Below are positions 19,205 through 29,886 of a stretch of DNA of 64,000 nucleotides, in pieces. Made by a program: the position numbers and the translations under genes. The notes below the pieces were generated by a model. That model searched no databases and was not told the origin of the DNA. It saw only the letters and a program-made list of their open reading frames with translations. The stretch's first letter is position 1, and each line of letters starts with the position of its first letter. Source of the DNA: Pseudomonas rhizosphaerae (GTDB lineage: Bacteria > Pseudomonadota > Gammaproteobacteria > Pseudomonadales > Pseudomonadaceae); assembly GCF_000761155.1 (NCBI RefSeq), contig NZ_CP009533.1, positions 4,147,501-4,211,500 of the forward strand, given 5' to 3'.

Positions 19205-21307
19205 ATGGCTCGTACAACTGATATCAATCGCTACCGTAACATCGGTATCGTCGCTCACGTGGATGCGGGTAAAACCACTACCACCGAGCGCGTCCTGTTC
19301 TATACGGGCGTGAACCACAAGATGGGCGAGGTGCATGATGGCGCCGCGACCATGGACTGGATGGTGCAGGAGCAGGAGCGGGGTATTACCATTACTTCCG
19401 CAGCTACCACTGCGTTCTGGGAAGGCTCTAACAAGCAGTTCCCTCGCCACCGTTTCAACATCATCGATACCCCCGGCCACGTTGACTTCACCATTGAAGT
19501 AGAGCGTTCGCTGCGTGTACTCGACGGTGCTGTCGTGGTGTTCTGCGGTACCTCCGGTGTCGAGCCTCAGTCCGAAACCGTATGGCGTCAGGCCAACAAG
19601 TACGGCGTTCCACGTCTTGTGTACGTGAACAAGATGGACCGTGCCGGTGCCAACTTCCTGCGCGTGATCGGTCAGATCAAGCAGCGCCTGGGTCACACCC
19701 CGGTGCCGATCCAGCTGGCCATCGGTGCAGAAGACAACTTCCAGGGTCAGATCGACCTGATGTCCATGGAAGCGGTCTACTGGAACGACGCAGACAAAGG
19801 CATGGCTGCCCGCCGTGAACCTATTCCTGCCGAGCTGCAGGAACTGGCTGACGAGTGGCGCAGCAACATGGTTGAAGCTGCGGCCGAAGCCAACGAAGAG
19901 TTGATGAACAAGTACCTCGAAGGTGAAGAACTCACCAACGACGAAATCAAAGCCGCTCTGCGTCAGCGTACCATCGCTGGTGAAATCGTCCTGGCTGTTT
20001 GCGGTTCCTCGTTCAAGAACAAGGGCGTTCCCCTGGTTCTGGATGCTGTCATCGACTACCTGCCTGCGCCGGTCGACATTCCTGCCATCAAGGGTTCCGA
20101 CCCGGATGACGAGACTGTGCCCATGGAGCGTCATGCAGACGACAGCGAGCCGTTCTCGGCCCTGGCGTTCAAGATCGCTACCGACCCATTCGTGGGTACC
20201 CTGACCTTCGCTCGCGTTTACTCGGGCGTGTTGAGCTCCGGCGACGGCGTGATCAACTCGGTCAAGGGCAAGAAAGAGCGCGTGGGTCGTATGGTGCAGA
20301 TGCACGCAAACACCCGCGAAGAGATCAAGGAAGTACGCGCTGGCGACATCGCGGCCTTGATCGGCATGAAGGACGTCACCACCGGTGACACCCTGTGCTC
20401 GGCCGACAAGCCGATCATCCTGGTTCGCATGGACTTCCCGGAGCCGGTAATTTCGGTTGCCGTTGAGCCCAAGACCAAGGATGACCAGGAAAAAATGGGT
20501 ATCGCACTGGGCAAGCTTGCTCAGGAAGACCCGTCTTTCCGCGTCAAGACCGATGAAGAGACTGGTCAAACGATCATCTCGGGTATGGGTGAGTTGCACC
20601 TGGACATTCTCGTTGACCGCATGCGCCGCGAGTTCAACGTAGAAGCCAACATCGGTAAACCGCAGGTGTCCTACCGTGAGAAGATCACGAAGGCCTGTGA
20701 GATCGAAGGCAAGTTCGTTCGTCAGTCCGGCGGTCGTGGTCAGTTTGGCCATTGCTGGATCCGTTTTGCACCTGCTGACGAAGGTCAGGAAGGCTTGCAG
20801 TTCGTGAACGAAGTCGTAGGTGGTGTTGTTCCGAAGGAATACATCCCGGCGATCCAGAAGGGTATCGAAGAGCAGATGAAGAACGGCGTCGTTGCCGGCT
20901 ATCCGCTGATCGGCCTGAAGGCGACCGTTTTCGATGGCTCTTACCACGACGTCGACTCCAACGAGATGGCGTTCAAGGTGGCTGCCTCCATGGCGACCAA
21001 GCAGCTGGCCTCCAAGGGCGGCGGCGTTGTGCTTGAGCCGATCATGAAGGTGGAAGTTGTAACACCTGAGGACTACATGGGTGACGTGATGGGAGACCTG
21101 AACCGTCGTCGTGGTCTGATCCAGGGTATGGAAGATACGGTTTCGGGCAAGGTTATCCGTGCCGAGGTTCCGTTGGGCGAAATGTTCGGTTATGCGACCG
21201 ATGTTCGTTCCATGTCCCAGGGTCGCGCGAGCTACTCTATGGAATTCTCCAAATACTCCGAGGCTCCGTCGAACGTCGTCGAAGCTATCGTTAAAAAACA
21301 AGGCTGA
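19205..21307 (+). CDS. fusA: Translation elongation factor G
   Basis: EF-G catalyses GTP-dependent translocation and, with RRF, ribosome recycling. The 700-aa product has the P loop AHVDAGKTT (17-25), DTPGH (88-92) and NKMD near 142, followed by domains II-V. It is the third gene of the str operon, 30 nt after rpsG and 30 nt before tuf. Length and motifs are normal for the translocating form. Confidence 0.98.
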   Translation: MARTTDINRYRNIGIVAHVDAGKTTTTERVLFYTGVNHKMGEVHDGAATMDWMVQEQERGITITSAATTAFWEGSNKQFPRHRFNIIDTPGHVDFTIEVERSLRVLDGAVVVFCGTSGVEPQSETVWRQANKYGVPRLVYVNKMDRAGANFLRVIGQIKQRLGHTPVPIQLAIGAEDNFQGQIDLMSMEAVYWNDADKGMAARREPIPAELQELADEWRSNMVEAAAEANEELMNKYLEGEELTNDEIKAALRQRTIAGEIVLAVCGSSFKNKGVPLVLDAVIDYLPAPVDIPAIKGSDPDDETVPMERHADDSEPFSALAFKIATDPFVGTLTFARVYSGVLSSGDGVINSVKGKKERVGRMVQMHANTREEIKEVRAGDIAALIGMKDVTTGDTLCSADKPIILVRMDFPEPVISVAVEPKTKDDQEKMGIALGKLAQEDPSFRVKTDEETGQTIISGMGELHLDILVDRMRREFNVEANIGKPQVSYREKITKACEIEGKFVRQSGGRGQFGHCWIRFAPADEGQEGLQFVNEVVGGVVPKEYIPAIQKGIEEQMKNGVVAGYPLIGLKATVFDGSYHDVDSNEMAFKVAASMATKQLASKGGGVVLEPIMKVEVVTPEDYMGDVMGDLNRRRGLIQGMEDTVSGKVIRAEVPLGEMFGYATDVRSMSQGRASYSMEFSKYSEAPSNVVEAIVKKQG

Positions 21308-21337
21308 TTCAGCCCCTTAGGCTAGGAGTTTATTGTC

Positions 21338-22531
21338 GTGGCTAAAGAAAAATTTGATCGTTCCCTACCTCACGTCAACGTCGGCACCATCGGCCACGTT
21401 GACCACGGTAAAACCACTCTGACCGCTGCTCTGACTCGTGTCTGCTCCGAAGTTTTCGGTTCGGCTCGCGTTGACTTCGACAAGATCGACAGCGCACCAG
21501 AAGAAAAAGCTCGCGGTATCACCATCAACACTGCGCACGTTGAATACAACTCGCTGATCCGTCACTACGCTCACGTCGACTGCCCAGGTCACGCTGACTA
21601 TGTGAAGAACATGATCACCGGTGCTGCCCAGATGGACGGCGCTATCCTGGTTTGTTCGGCTGCTGATGGTCCGATGCCACAAACCCGTGAGCACATCCTG
21701 CTGTCCCGTCAGGTAGGCGTTCCGCACATCGTGGTTTTCCTGAACAAGGCTGACCTGGTAGACGACGCTGAGCTGCTGGAACTGGTCGAGATGGAAGTAC
21801 GTGACCTGTTGTCCACCTACGATTTCCCAGGCGACGACACTCCGATCATCATCGGTTCGGCTCGTATGGCTCTGGAAGGTCTGGACGACAACGAGATGGG
21901 CACTACTGCCGTCAAGAAACTGGTAGAGACTCTGGACAGCTACATTCCAGATCCAGTTCGCGTTATCGACAAGCCGTTCCTGATGCCAATCGAAGACGTG
22001 TTCTCGATCTCCGGTCGCGGTACTGTTGTTACCGGTCGTATCGAGCGCGGTATCGTAAAGGTTCAGGACTCGCTGGAAATCGTTGGTCTGCGTGACACCA
22101 CCGTCACCACTTGCACCGGCGTTGAAATGTTCCGCAAACTGCTCGACGAAGGTCGTGCCGGCGAGAACTGCGGCGTGCTGCTGCGCGGCACCAAGCGTGA
22201 CGACGTTGAGCGTGGCCAGGTTCTGGTCAAGCCAGGTTCGGTCAAGCCGCACACCAAGTTCGAAGCTGAAGTCTACGTTCTGAGCAAGGAAGAAGGCGGT
22301 CGTCACACTCCGTTCTTCAAAGGCTACCGTCCACAGTTCTACTTCCGGACCACTGACGTGACCGGTAATTGCGAACTGCCGGAAGGCGTTGAAATGGTAA
22401 TGCCAGGCGACAACATCAAAATGGTTGTCACCCTGATCAAGACCATCGCAATGGAAGACGGCCTGCGTTTCGCTATCCGTGAAGGCGGTCGTACCGTCGG
22501 CGCTGGCGTCGTAGCCAAAATCATCGAGTAA
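21338..22531 (+). CDS. tuf: Translation elongation factor Tu
   Basis: EF-Tu carries aminoacyl-tRNA to the ribosome. The 397-aa product starts at GTG with AGGAGTTTATTGTC upstream and has GHVDHGKT (19-26), DCPGH (81-85) and NKAD (136-139); the effector-loop [12 protein letters not shown] is intact. It is the last gene of the str operon and ends at a strong terminator. It is the only tuf copy in this window; the second copy often found after tRNA-Thr is missing. Confidence 0.98.
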   Translation: MAKEKFDRSLPHVNVGTIGHVDHGKTTLTAALTRVCSEVFGSARVDFDKIDSAPEEKARGITINTAHVEYNSLIRHYAHVDCPGHADYVKNMITGAAQMDGAILVCSAADGPMPQTREHILLSRQVGVPHIVVFLNKADLVDDAELLELVEMEVRDLLSTYDFPGDDTPIIIGSARMALEGLDDNEMGTTAVKKLVETLDSYIPDPVRVIDKPFLMPIEDVFSISGRGTVVTGRIERGIVKVQDSLEIVGLRDTTVTTCTGVEMFRKLLDEGRAGENCGVLLRGTKRDDVERGQVLVKPGSVKPHTKFEAEVYVLSKEEGGRHTPFFKGYRPQFYFRTTDVTGNCELPEGVEMVMPGDNIKMVVTLIKTIAMEDGLRFAIREGGRTVGAGVVAKIIE

Positions 22532-22550
22532 TCGTTGATCGCTTGAAAAG

Positions 22551-22576
22551 GCCCCCGCTTAGCGGGGGCTTTTTTA
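22551..22576 (+). terminator. Rho-independent terminator of the str operon
   Basis: The 8-bp stem GCCCCCGC (22551-22558) pairs with GCGGGGGC (22562-22569) around TTA, and TTTTTTATT follows. It is placed 20 nt after the tuf stop and directly before the S10 promoter. Confidence 0.92.
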
Positions 22577-22581
22577 TTGGG

Positions 22582-22610
22582 TTGACACTCGATAGAGGCG
22601 TCTATAGAAT
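22582..22610 (+). promoter_or_regulatory. sigma70 promoter of the S10 cluster
   Basis: Consensus TTGACA (22582-22587), a 17-bp spacer and TAGAAT (22605-22610), then a GC-rich discriminator. The predicted leader to rpsJ is only about 55 nt, too short for the long E. coli S10 leader that binds L4. Confidence 0.78.
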
Positions 22611-22672
22611 TGCGCCTCCTTTTAACGGGTGCATTGCGCCCGGTGGGAACAGCAGCCGGAGTCTGAAATCCA

Positions 22673-22984
22673 ATGCAAAATCAGCAAATCCGTATCAGGT
22701 TGAAGGCTTTCGACCATCGCCTGATCGACCAATCCACCCAGGAAATCGTGGAAACCGCGAAACGTACTGGTGCTCAGGTGCGTGGTCCGATTCCACTTCC
22801 TACCCGTAAAGAGCGGTTCACCGTTCTGGTTTCTCCGCACGTCAACAAAGACGCGCGCGACCAGTACGAAATCCGCACTCATAAGCGTGTTCTGGACATC
22901 GTCCAGCCAACGGATAAAACCGTTGATGCGCTGATGAAGCTTGATCTTGCGGCAGGTGTGGAAGTGCAGATCAGCCTCGGCTAA
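22673..22984 (+). CDS. rpsJ: 30S ribosomal protein S10 (NusE)
   Basis: S10 is part of the 30S head and, as NusE, joins NusB at boxA in antitermination. The 103-aa product has the family length, begins [19 protein letters not shown] and retains the tRNA-A-site loop (residues about 46-67). It is first in the S10 cluster; its antitermination partner NusB is encoded at 57264 in the same window. Confidence 0.98.
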
Positions 22985-23064
22985 GACTGGGTCTTAGTCG
23001 TGTAACGCTCTGAAATGGGCGGCCATAGCGGGTGAAAGCCCCGTACACTCATGAGGTTTACAAC

Positions 23065-23700
23065 ATGACTATTGGTGTAGTCGGTCGTAAATGCGGTATG
23101 ACCCGTATTTTCACCGAAGAAGGTGTCTCCATTCCGGTCACGGTCATTGAGATCGAGCCGAATCGCGTCACCCAGTTCAAAACTGAAGAAACTGATGGCT
23201 ATCGTGCAGTGCAAGTCACTGTCGGCGAGCGTCGTGCTTCGCGCGTGACTGCTGCTCAGGCAGGTCACTTCGCCAAGGCGAACGTTGCTGCCGGTCGTGG
23301 CGTCTGGGAATTCCGCCTTGCAGAAGGCGAGTACCAGGCTGGCGACTTGATCAATGCTGAACTCTTCGCAGCGGGCCAACTGGTAGACGTTACCGGTCAG
23401 TCCAAAGGTAAAGGCTTTGCCGGTACCATCAAGCGTTGGAACTTCCGCGGTCAAGACAACACCCACGGTAACTCCGTTTCCCACCGCGTCCCTGGCTCCA
23501 TCGGCCAGTGCCAGACTCCTGGCCGTGTTTTCAAGGGCAAAAAAATGTCCGGTCATATGGGCGCCGAGCGCGTGACCGTGCAGTCCCTGGAAGTTGTGCG
23601 CGTCGACGCTGAACGCAATCTGCTGCTCGTCAAGGGTGCTGTTCCTGGCGCAACCGGCGGCAACCTGGTTGTGCGTCCGGCAGCCAAGGCTCGCGGTTAA
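23065..23700 (+). CDS. rplC: 50S ribosomal protein L3
   Basis: L3 is an early assembly protein reaching into the peptidyl-transferase centre. The ATG at 23065 gives 211 aa beginning [16 protein letters not shown], the family's conserved start; the open frame extends further upstream but without homologous sequence. The loop [15 protein letters not shown] and [20 protein letters not shown] are intact, with the glutamine methylated by PrmB in enterics within the latter. Confidence 0.98.
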   Translation: MTIGVVGRKCGMTRIFTEEGVSIPVTVIEIEPNRVTQFKTEETDGYRAVQVTVGERRASRVTAAQAGHFAKANVAAGRGVWEFRLAEGEYQAGDLINAELFAAGQLVDVTGQSKGKGFAGTIKRWNFRGQDNTHGNSVSHRVPGSIGQCQTPGRVFKGKKMSGHMGAERVTVQSLEVVRVDAERNLLLVKGAVPGATGGNLVVRPAAKARG

Positions 23701-23712
23701 GGGGAAGCGAAA

Positions 23713-24315
23713 ATGCAATTAAATGTAAATGACGCTCAGGCGATCGAAGTTTCCGAACTGACTTTCGGCGGCGAGTTCAACGAGACACTGGTGCACCAGG
23801 CAGTCGTAGCCTACATGGCTGGCGGTCGTCAGGGCAGCAAGCAGCAAAAGACCCGTTCCGACGTTCGTGGTGGCGGTAAGCGCCCTTGGCGTCAAAAGGG
23901 TACTGGCCGCGCTCGTGCCGGTACTATCCGTAGCCCAATCTGGCGCGGCGGTGGTACCACTTTCGCAGCTCGTCCTCAGGATCACACCCAGAAGCTGAAC
24001 AAGAAGATGTATCGCGCTGCACTGCGCTCCATCCTTGCTGAGCTGGTGCGTACCGACCGTTTGGTCGTGGTTCAGGACTTCGCTGTCGAAGCGCCGAAAA
24101 CCAAAGACCTGCTGGGCAAGCTGAATGGCATGGGCCTCACCGACGTTCTGATCGTATCGGACTCCGTCGACGAGAACCTGTACCTGGCTGCTCGCAACCT
24201 TCCGCACGTCGACGTTCGTGACGTACAAGGTTCCGACCCAGTTAGTCTGATCGCATACGACAAGGTGTTGATCACCGTGTCGGCCGTGAAGAAATTCGAG
24301 GAGCTGCTGGGATGA
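23713..24315 (+). CDS. rplD: 50S ribosomal protein L4
   Basis: L4 lines the peptide exit tunnel with a long loop. The 200-aa product has that loop at about residues 44-96, with [16 protein letters not shown], the site of macrolide-resistance changes, in wild-type form. In enterics L4 represses the S10 operon through its leader, but the leader here is too short for that mechanism. rplW overlaps its stop by 4 bases. Confidence 0.98.
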
Positions 24316-24611
24316 ACCAGGAACGCGTATTTAAAGTTCTGCTTGGCCCGCACGTTTCCGAGAAGGCTACGGTTCTGGCAGACAAGAAAGGTCAGTTCGT
24401 TTTCAAGGTTGCTACTGACGCAACCAAGCTGGAAATCAAGAAGGCCGTCGAAAGCCTGTTCAGCGTGAAAGTAGAGCGTGTTACTACCCTGAACGTACTG
24501 GGTAAAAGCAAGCGCACTGCTCGCGGTCTGGGCAAGCGTAATGACTGGAAGAAGGCAGTTATCTCCCTTCAGCCAGGCCAAGATCTCGATTTCAGCAGCA
24601 GTGCTGAGTAA
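24312..24611 (+). CDS. rplW: 50S ribosomal protein L23
   Basis: L23 sits at the tunnel exit and docks trigger factor and SRP. The 99-aa product starts [19 protein letters not shown], overlapping the rplD stop (ATGA). The central basic loop [18 protein letters not shown] matches the family. Confidence 0.97.
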
Positions 24612-24625
24612 GGAAGGGGTGCATC

Positions 24626-25450
24626 ATGGCAATCGTTAAATGCAAACCGACTTCCCCTGGCCGCCGTTTCGTGGTCAAGGTGGTCAACCAGGAGCTGCAT
24701 AAAGGCGCTCCTCACGCACCGCTGCTCGAGAAAAAATCGAAGTCTGGTGGTCGTAACAACAATGGCCGTATTACCACCCGTCACATCGGTGGTGGTCACA
24801 AGCAGCATTACCGCATGATCGACTTCCGTCGCAACGACAAAGATGGCATCACCGCCACTGTCGAGCGCATTGAATACGATCCTAACCGTACTGCTCACAT
24901 CGCTCTGGTTCTGTACGCAGACGGCGAGCGTCGCTACATCCTCGCACCGAAAGGCGTGAGCGCTGGCGACCAGCTGATTGCAGGTGCTCTGGCACCGATC
25001 AAGCCAGGCAACTCGCTGCAGCTGCGCAACATCCCGGTCGGTAGCACCATCCACGGCATCGAACTGAAGCCGGGCAAGGGTGCTCAGATCGCTCGCTCCG
25101 CTGGTGCTTCGGCTCAGCTGATCGCTCGTGAAGGTGTCTACGTGACCCTGCGCCTGCGTTCGGGCGAAATGCGCAAAGTGCTGTCCGAGTGCCGTGCCAC
25201 GCTGGGTGAGGTTTCCAACTCCGAGCACAGCCTGCGCTCGCTGGGTAAAGCCGGTGCCAAACGCTGGCGTGGCGTTCGCCCAACCGTTCGTGGTGTTGCC
25301 ATGAACCCGGTTGACCACCCACATGGTGGTGGTGAAGGTCGTACCTCCGGTGGTCGTCATCCGGTATCGCCATGGGGCTTCCCGACTAAGGGCGCGAAGA
25401 CTCGTGGTAATAAGCGTACCGACAAAATGATCGTCCGTCGTCGCAAGTAA
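24626..25450 (+). CDS. rplB: 50S ribosomal protein L2
   Basis: L2 is needed for subunit joining and peptidyl-transferase assembly. The 274-aa product has the RNA-binding domain with GGGHKQHYR and the C-terminal motif [13 protein letters not shown] containing the conserved histidine close to the active centre. Length and context are standard. Confidence 0.98.
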   Translation: MAIVKCKPTSPGRRFVVKVVNQELHKGAPHAPLLEKKSKSGGRNNNGRITTRHIGGGHKQHYRMIDFRRNDKDGITATVERIEYDPNRTAHIALVLYADGERRYILAPKGVSAGDQLIAGALAPIKPGNSLQLRNIPVGSTIHGIELKPGKGAQIARSAGASAQLIAREGVYVTLRLRSGEMRKVLSECRATLGEVSNSEHSLRSLGKAGAKRWRGVRPTVRGVAMNPVDHPHGGGEGRTSGGRHPVSPWGFPTKGAKTRGNKRTDKMIVRRRK

Positions 25451-25466
25451 ATAGAGGGATACGACA

Positions 25467-25742
25467 GTGCCACGTTCTCTGAAAAAAGGTCCTTTTATTG
25501 ATCTTCACCTACTGAAGAAGATCGAAGTGGCGGCGGAAAAGAACGATCGCAAACCAGTTAAGACCTGGTCGCGTCGTTCGATGATCCTGCCACAAATGGT
25601 CGGTCTGACCATCGCAGTACACAACGGTCGTCAACACGTCCCCGTTCTCGTGAACGAAGACATGGTCGGCCACAAACTGGGCGAGTTCGCCGGTACCCGT
25701 ACATATCGCGGGCACGTGGCTGACAAGAAAGCCAAGCGTTAA
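25467..25742 (+). CDS. rpsS: 30S ribosomal protein S19
   Basis: S19 is in the 30S head and forms bridges to the 50S. The 91-aa product starts at GTG ([18 protein letters not shown]) 16 nt after rplB. The [11 protein letters not shown] and [15 protein letters not shown] segments are those of the family. Confidence 0.97.
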
Positions 25743-25753
25743 GGGGTAAGGAA

Positions 25754-26086
25754 ATGGAAGTAGCCGCTAAGTTGTCGGGCGCTCGAATCTCCGCCCAGAA
25801 AGCCCGCTTGGTCGCCGACCAGATCCGCGGGAAGAAGGTGGGCGAAGCGCTCAACCTGCTGGCTTTTAGCAGTAAAAAAGCCGCGGAAATCATGAAGAAA
25901 GTGCTGGAGTCGGCCGTAGCCAACGCCGAGCACAACGAAGGCGCAGACGTTGATGACCTGAAGGTCAGCACTGTTTTCGTCAACGAAGGGCGTTCGCTGA
26001 AGCGCATCATGCCTCGTGCCAAAGGCCGGGCTGATCGCATCGTCAAGCGGTCTTGCCATATCACTGTCAAGGTTGCTGACAAGTAA
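25754..26086 (+). CDS. rplV: 50S ribosomal protein L22
   Basis: L22 reaches the tunnel constriction with a beta-hairpin. The 110-aa product contains that hairpin (about 80-100, [17 protein letters not shown]), the place of macrolide-resistance changes, in normal form. It is 13 nt before rpsC. Confidence 0.97.
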
Positions 26087-26099
26087 CGGAGTCGATCAG

Positions 26100-26786
26100 A
26101 TGGGTCAGAAAGTACATCCCATTGGCATTCGCCTGGGAATCGTCAAGGAGCACACCTCCGTCTGGTACGCAGACGGTCGGACTTATGCGGACTACTTGTT
26201 CGCAGATCTGAAGGTGCGTGAGTATCTCCAAGACAAACTAAAAAGCGCGTCCGTGAGCCGTATCGATATCCATCGTCCGGCCCAAACTGCACGTATCACC
26301 ATCCACACCGCTCGTCCTGGTATCGTTATCGGGAAGAAGGGTGAGGACGTTGAGAAACTGCGTCAGGACCTGACCAAGCAAATGGGTGTGCCTGTGCACA
26401 TCAATATCGAAGAGATCCGCAAGCCGGAGCTCGACGGTATGCTGGTTGCGCAGAGCGTAGCTCAGCAGCTGGAGCGTCGTGTGATGTTCCGTCGCGCCAT
26501 GAAGCGCGCCGTACAGAACGCCATGCGCATTGGTGCCAAGGGCATCAAGATCCAAGTGAGCGGTCGTCTCGGCGGTGCTGAAATCGCACGTACTGAATGG
26601 TATCGCGAAGGTCGTGTGCCCTTGCACACCCTGCGTGCCGACATCGACTATGCCAACTACGAAGCTCACACCACCTACGGTGTGATCGGTGTGAAGGTTT
26701 GGATTTTCAAAGGCGAAGTAATTGGTGGTCGCCAAGAAGAACTGAAACCACAAGCACCTGCGCCTCGTAAAAAAGCTGCTAAGTAA
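26100..26786 (+). CDS. rpsC: 30S ribosomal protein S3
   Basis: S3 lines the mRNA entry channel and has helicase-like activity with S4. The ATG at 26100 gives 228 aa starting [18 protein letters not shown]; the longer open frame upstream overlaps rplV and is not homologous. The KH domain has the [14 protein letters not shown] loop, followed by the C-terminal domain and a Pro/Ala/Lys tail. Confidence 0.98.
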
Positions 26787-26798
26787 GGGGTACGCCAA

Positions 26799-27212
26799 AT
26801 GTTGCAACCTAAGCGTACGAAGTTCCGCAAGCAGATGACTGGCCACAACCGTGGTCTGGCTCAGCGCGGTAGCAAAGTCAGCTTCGGCGAATTCGCGCTG
26901 AAGTCTGTAGCTCGTGGTCGTCTCACCGCTCGTCAGATCGAGTCAGCGCGTCGCGCACTGACCCGTCACGTGAAACGTGGCGGCAAGATCTGGATCCGTG
27001 TATTCCCGGACAAGCCTATCTCCAAAAAGCCCCTCGAAGTTCGTATGGGTAAAGGTAAGGGTAACGTGGAATATTGGGTTGCCCAGATTCAGCCAGGCAA
27101 GGTCCTGTATGAAATCGAGGGTGTTTCCGAAGAGCTGGCGCGTGAGGCTTTCGCCTTGGCGGCTGCAAAGCTGCCTCTCGCCACCTCCTTTGTTAAGCGG
27201 ACGGTGATGTGA
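26799..27212 (+). CDS. rplP: 50S ribosomal protein L16
   Basis: L16 contacts A-site tRNA and is a late assembly protein. The 137-aa product starts [19 protein letters not shown]. The region [14 protein letters not shown], which includes the arginine-hydroxylation neighbourhood known in E. coli, is intact. Its stop overlaps the rpmC start (TGATG). Confidence 0.97.
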
Positions 27213-27403
27213 TGAAAGCGAATGAACTTCGTGAAAAATCAGCACAGCAACTGAACGAGCAACTGCTCGGCTTGCTGCGCGACCAGTTCAATCTGCGCAT
27301 GCAGAAAGCAACTGGCCAGTTGGGGCAGTCTCACCTGCTCTCGCAAGTGAAGCGCGACATCGCTCGCGTGAAAACTGTGCTCAACCAGCAGGCAGGTAAG
27401 TGA
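27212..27403 (+). CDS. rpmC: 50S ribosomal protein L29
   Basis: A 63-aa two-helix protein at the tunnel exit, binding trigger factor with L23. I start it at ATG 27212 ([17 protein letters not shown]), overlapping the rplP stop by one base; a GTG one codon earlier is possible but less likely. Confidence 0.96.
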
Positions 27404-27405
27404 TC

Positions 27406-27672
27406 ATGGCTGAAGCCGAAAAAACCGTCCGTACGCTGACTGGCCGTGTGGTCAGCGACAAGATGGACAAAACCATCACCGTATTGATCGAGCGTCGCGT
27501 AAAGCACCCGATCTACGGTAAATACGTTAAGCGTTCGACTAAGCTGCACGCTCACGACGAAACCAACCAGTGCAAGATCGGCGACAAGGTCACTATTCGT
27601 GAAACTCGTCCGCTGGCCAAGACCAAGTCCTGGGCACTGGTTGACGTTCTCGAACGCGCTGTTGAAGTCTAA
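27406..27672 (+). CDS. rpsQ: 30S ribosomal protein S17
   Basis: S17 is an OB-fold primary 16S-binding protein. The ATG at 27406, two bases after the rpmC stop, gives the usual 88-aa product ([20 protein letters not shown]); upstream codons in frame are not part of the family. [12 protein letters not shown] near the C-terminus is conserved. It ends the classical S10 operon, but the next gene follows after 23 nt without a visible terminator. Confidence 0.97.
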   Translation: MAEAEKTVRTLTGRVVSDKMDKTITVLIERRVKHPIYGKYVKRSTKLHAHDETNQCKIGDKVTIRETRPLAKTKSWALVDVLERAVEV

Positions 27673-27695
27673 GGGCTAGGGGTCGGAGAAATTCT

Positions 27696-28064
27696 ATGAT
27701 TCAGACTCAATCCATGCTCGATGTGGCCGATAACAGCGGCGCTCGTCGCGTCATGTGCATCAAGGTACTGGGCGGCTCGCACCGCCGGTACGCTGGCATC
27801 GGCGACATCATCAAGGTGACCGTGAAGGAAGCAATTCCTCGTGGCAAGGTGAAGAAGGGTCAAGTGATGACTGCTGTTGTAGTCCGCACTCGCCACGGCG
27901 TTCGTCGTGCTGACGGCTCCATCATCCGCTTCGATGGCAACGCTGCTGTTCTGTTGAACAACAAGCAAGAGCCAATCGGCACCCGTATCTTTGGGCCAGT
28001 GACCCGTGAGCTTCGTTCCGAGAAGTTCATGAAGATCGTCTCGCTCGCCCCAGAAGTGCTGTAA
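27696..28064 (+). CDS. rplN: 50S ribosomal protein L14
   Basis: L14 forms intersubunit bridge B8 and is the docking site of RsfS. The 122-aa product begins [20 protein letters not shown], and the ends match the family. In E. coli it opens the spc operon; here the gap to rpsQ is 23 nt with no promoter-like sequence, so it is probably transcribed with S10. Confidence 0.98.
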   Translation: MIQTQSMLDVADNSGARRVMCIKVLGGSHRRYAGIGDIIKVTVKEAIPRGKVKKGQVMTAVVVRTRHGVRRADGSIIRFDGNAAVLLNNKQEPIGTRIFGPVTRELRSEKFMKIVSLAPEVL

Positions 28065-28075
28065 GGAGATCCGAC

Positions 28076-28390
28076 ATGCAAAAGATTCGTCGTGACGACG
28101 AGATCATCGTGATCGCCGGCAAAGACAAAGGCAAGCGCGGTAAGGTGCTCAAGGTTCTCGCTGACGACCGTCTGGTCGTTGGTGGGATCAACCTGGTGAA
28201 GCGTCATACCAAGCCTAACCCGATGTCGGGCGTACAGGGCGGTATCGTCGAGAAAGAAGCGCCTCTGCACGCTTCCAACGTCGCCATCTTCAACGGCGAA
28301 ACCAACAAGGCTGACCGCGTTGGTTTCAAAGTAGAAGAAGGCAAAAAAATTCGTGTCTTCAAGTCGACCCAAAAAGCGGTTGATGCTTGA
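28076..28390 (+). CDS. rplX: 50S ribosomal protein L24
   Basis: L24 is an assembly initiator bearing a KOW motif. The 104-aa product has [20 protein letters not shown] at the N-terminus. It lies 11 nt after rplN and 20 nt before rplE. Confidence 0.97.
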   Translation: MQKIRRDDEIIVIAGKDKGKRGKVLKVLADDRLVVGGINLVKRHTKPNPMSGVQGGIVEKEAPLHASNVAIFNGETNKADRVGFKVEEGKKIRVFKSTQKAVDA

Positions 28391-28410
28391 ACACTGCTAG
28401 GTAGAAGACC

Positions 28411-28950
28411 ATGGCACGACTGAAAGAGATTTACCGGAAGGAAATCGCTCCCAAGCTTAAGGAAGAACTTAAGCTGGCGAACGTGATGGAAGTTCCGCGC
28501 GTTACCAAGATCACCCTGAACATGGGTCTGGGCGAAGCGATCGGCGACAAGAAAGTCATCGAACACGCTGTAGCCGACATCGAGAAGATCACCGGCCAGA
28601 AAGCCGTTGTGACCTTCGCGCGTAAATCCATCGCGGGCTTCAAAGTCCGTGAAGGATGGCCGATCGGTGTCAAGGTGACCTTGCGTCGCGACAAGATGTA
28701 CGAATTCCTGGACCGCCTGCTGGCGATCTCCCTGCCTCGGGTACGCGACTTCCGCGGCCTGAATGCCAAGTCCTTCGATGGTCGTGGCAACTACAGCATG
28801 GGCGTGAAAGAGCAGATCATTTTCCCGGAAATCGATTACGACAAGATCGATGCTCTGCGCGGTCTGGACATTACCCTGACCACCACTGCTCGTTCGGATG
28901 AAGAAGGTCGCGCCCTGCTGCGTGCTTTCAACTTCCCGTTCCGCAACTGA
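28411..28950 (+). CDS. rplE: 50S ribosomal protein L5
   Basis: L5 binds 5S rRNA and contacts the P-site tRNA. The 179-aa product starts [20 protein letters not shown] and contains [12 protein letters not shown] and the loop [20 protein letters not shown]. In E. coli the S8 repressor site lies at the start of this gene. Confidence 0.98.
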   Translation: MARLKEIYRKEIAPKLKEELKLANVMEVPRVTKITLNMGLGEAIGDKKVIEHAVADIEKITGQKAVVTFARKSIAGFKVREGWPIGVKVTLRRDKMYEFLDRLLAISLPRVRDFRGLNAKSFDGRGNYSMGVKEQIIFPEIDYDKIDALRGLDITLTTTARSDEEGRALLRAFNFPFRN

Positions 28951-28963
28951 TTGGAGTAGGAAA

Positions 28964-29269
28964 ATGGCCAAGAAGAGCATGAAGAACCGTGAGCTGAAGC
29001 GTCAGCTGACGGTAGCTAAATACGCCAAGAAGCGTGCTGAGCTGAAAGCTATCATCGTGAATCTGAACGCAAGTGACGAAGAACGCTGGAATGCTTCCGT
29101 AGCTCTGCAGAAGCAGCCACGTGATGCGAGCGCCGCTCGCATGCGTAACCGCTGCCGCCTGACTGGTCGTCCACACGGCGTGTACCGCAAGTTCGGCCTC
29201 GGCCGTAACATGCTGCGCCAGGCCGCCATGCGCGGTGACGTACCAGGTCTGGTCAAAGCCAGCTGGTAA
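28964..29269 (+). CDS. rpsN: 30S ribosomal protein S14 (zinc-independent form)
   Basis: S14 is part of the 30S head. The ATG at 28964 gives 101 aa ([20 protein letters not shown]), the long zinc-independent type: the two CxxC pairs of the zinc form are absent and only one cysteine remains in RNRCRLTG. Upstream in-frame codons lie inside rplE and are not homologous. A 212-nt gap follows. Confidence 0.97.
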   Translation: MAKKSMKNRELKRQLTVAKYAKKRAELKAIIVNLNASDEERWNASVALQKQPRDASAARMRNRCRLTGRPHGVYRKFGLGRNMLRQAAMRGDVPGLVKASW

Positions 29270-29334
29270 GTCGGACCGGCGTGACGCCGGCGGAAAATTG
29301 AGCAATCAACCGACCGCCGGTGTCATGGCGATTG

Positions 29335-29360
29335 AATCAAGCCCCTTATGGGGCTTGATT
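29335..29360 (+). terminator. Perfect hairpin between rpsN and rpsH
   Basis: An 11-bp perfect inverted repeat AATCAAGCCCC (29335-29345) / 29350-29360 around TTAT. The right arm ends in TTGATT, which also reads as a -35 box, and CATTTCTG rather than a clean T tract follows. It could terminate or attenuate S10/spc transcripts; the overlap with a promoter is noted separately. Confidence 0.55.
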
Positions 29361-29383
29361 CATTTCTGCCGTACGTCTAGAAT
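29355..29383 (+). promoter_or_regulatory. Predicted internal promoter for rpsH and downstream spc genes
   Basis: TTGATT (29355-29360), a 17-bp spacer and TAGAAT (29378-29383), followed by GCCGGC, a discriminator typical of ribosomal promoters. It implies a start near 29390 and a leader of about 90 nt containing a small stem (TAGCC-GCAA-GGCTA, 29439-29452) and a T-rich stretch just before the rpsH ribosome-binding site. Confidence 0.6.
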
Positions 29384-29481
29384 TGCCGGCTCGCCTGAGC
29401 CCGGGTTTTTGGACCGGATCACACGTTCGGCGACGTTGTAGCCGCAAGGCTAATTATTTTTGTATCAGGAGCGTCTAGCCC

Positions 29482-29874
29482 ATGAGTATGCAGGACCCGT
29501 TAGCGGACATGCTAACTCGAATCCGTAATGCCCAGATGGCTGAAAAGTCCGTCGTAAGCATGCCATCTTCCACGTTGAAGGTAGCTGTTGCCAAAGTTCT
29601 AAAGGACGAAGGTTACATCGCGGGTTTTCAGGTAAGCAGCGAAGCAAAACCGTCGCTTTCCATCGAGCTGAAATACTTCGAAGGCCGTCCGGTCATCGAG
29701 GAAGTCAAGCGCGTAAGTCGTCCAGGCCTGCGTCAGTACAAATCCGTTGAAGATCTGCCAAAAGTTCGTGGCGGTCTCGGCGTATCCATCGTCTCCACCA
29801 ACAAAGGTGTGATGACGGATCGTGCTGCGCGCGCTGCCGGTGTCGGCGGCGAAGTACTTTGCACAGTGTTCTAA
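29482..29874 (+). CDS. rpsH: 30S ribosomal protein S8
   Basis: S8 is a primary 16S-binding protein and the spc operon repressor in E. coli. The 130-aa product starts [18 protein letters not shown], preceded by AGGAG, and ends with the conserved [18 protein letters not shown]. It follows the longest gap of the ribosomal clusters, with its own predicted promoter and leader, so self-binding of S8 to that leader is conceivable. Confidence 0.98.
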   Translation: MSMQDPLADMLTRIRNAQMAEKSVVSMPSSTLKVAVAKVLKDEGYIAGFQVSSEAKPSLSIELKYFEGRPVIEEVKRVSRPGLRQYKSVEDLPKVRGGLGVSIVSTNKGVMTDRAARAAGVGGEVLCTVF

Positions 29875-29886
29875 GGGGGGATAAGC

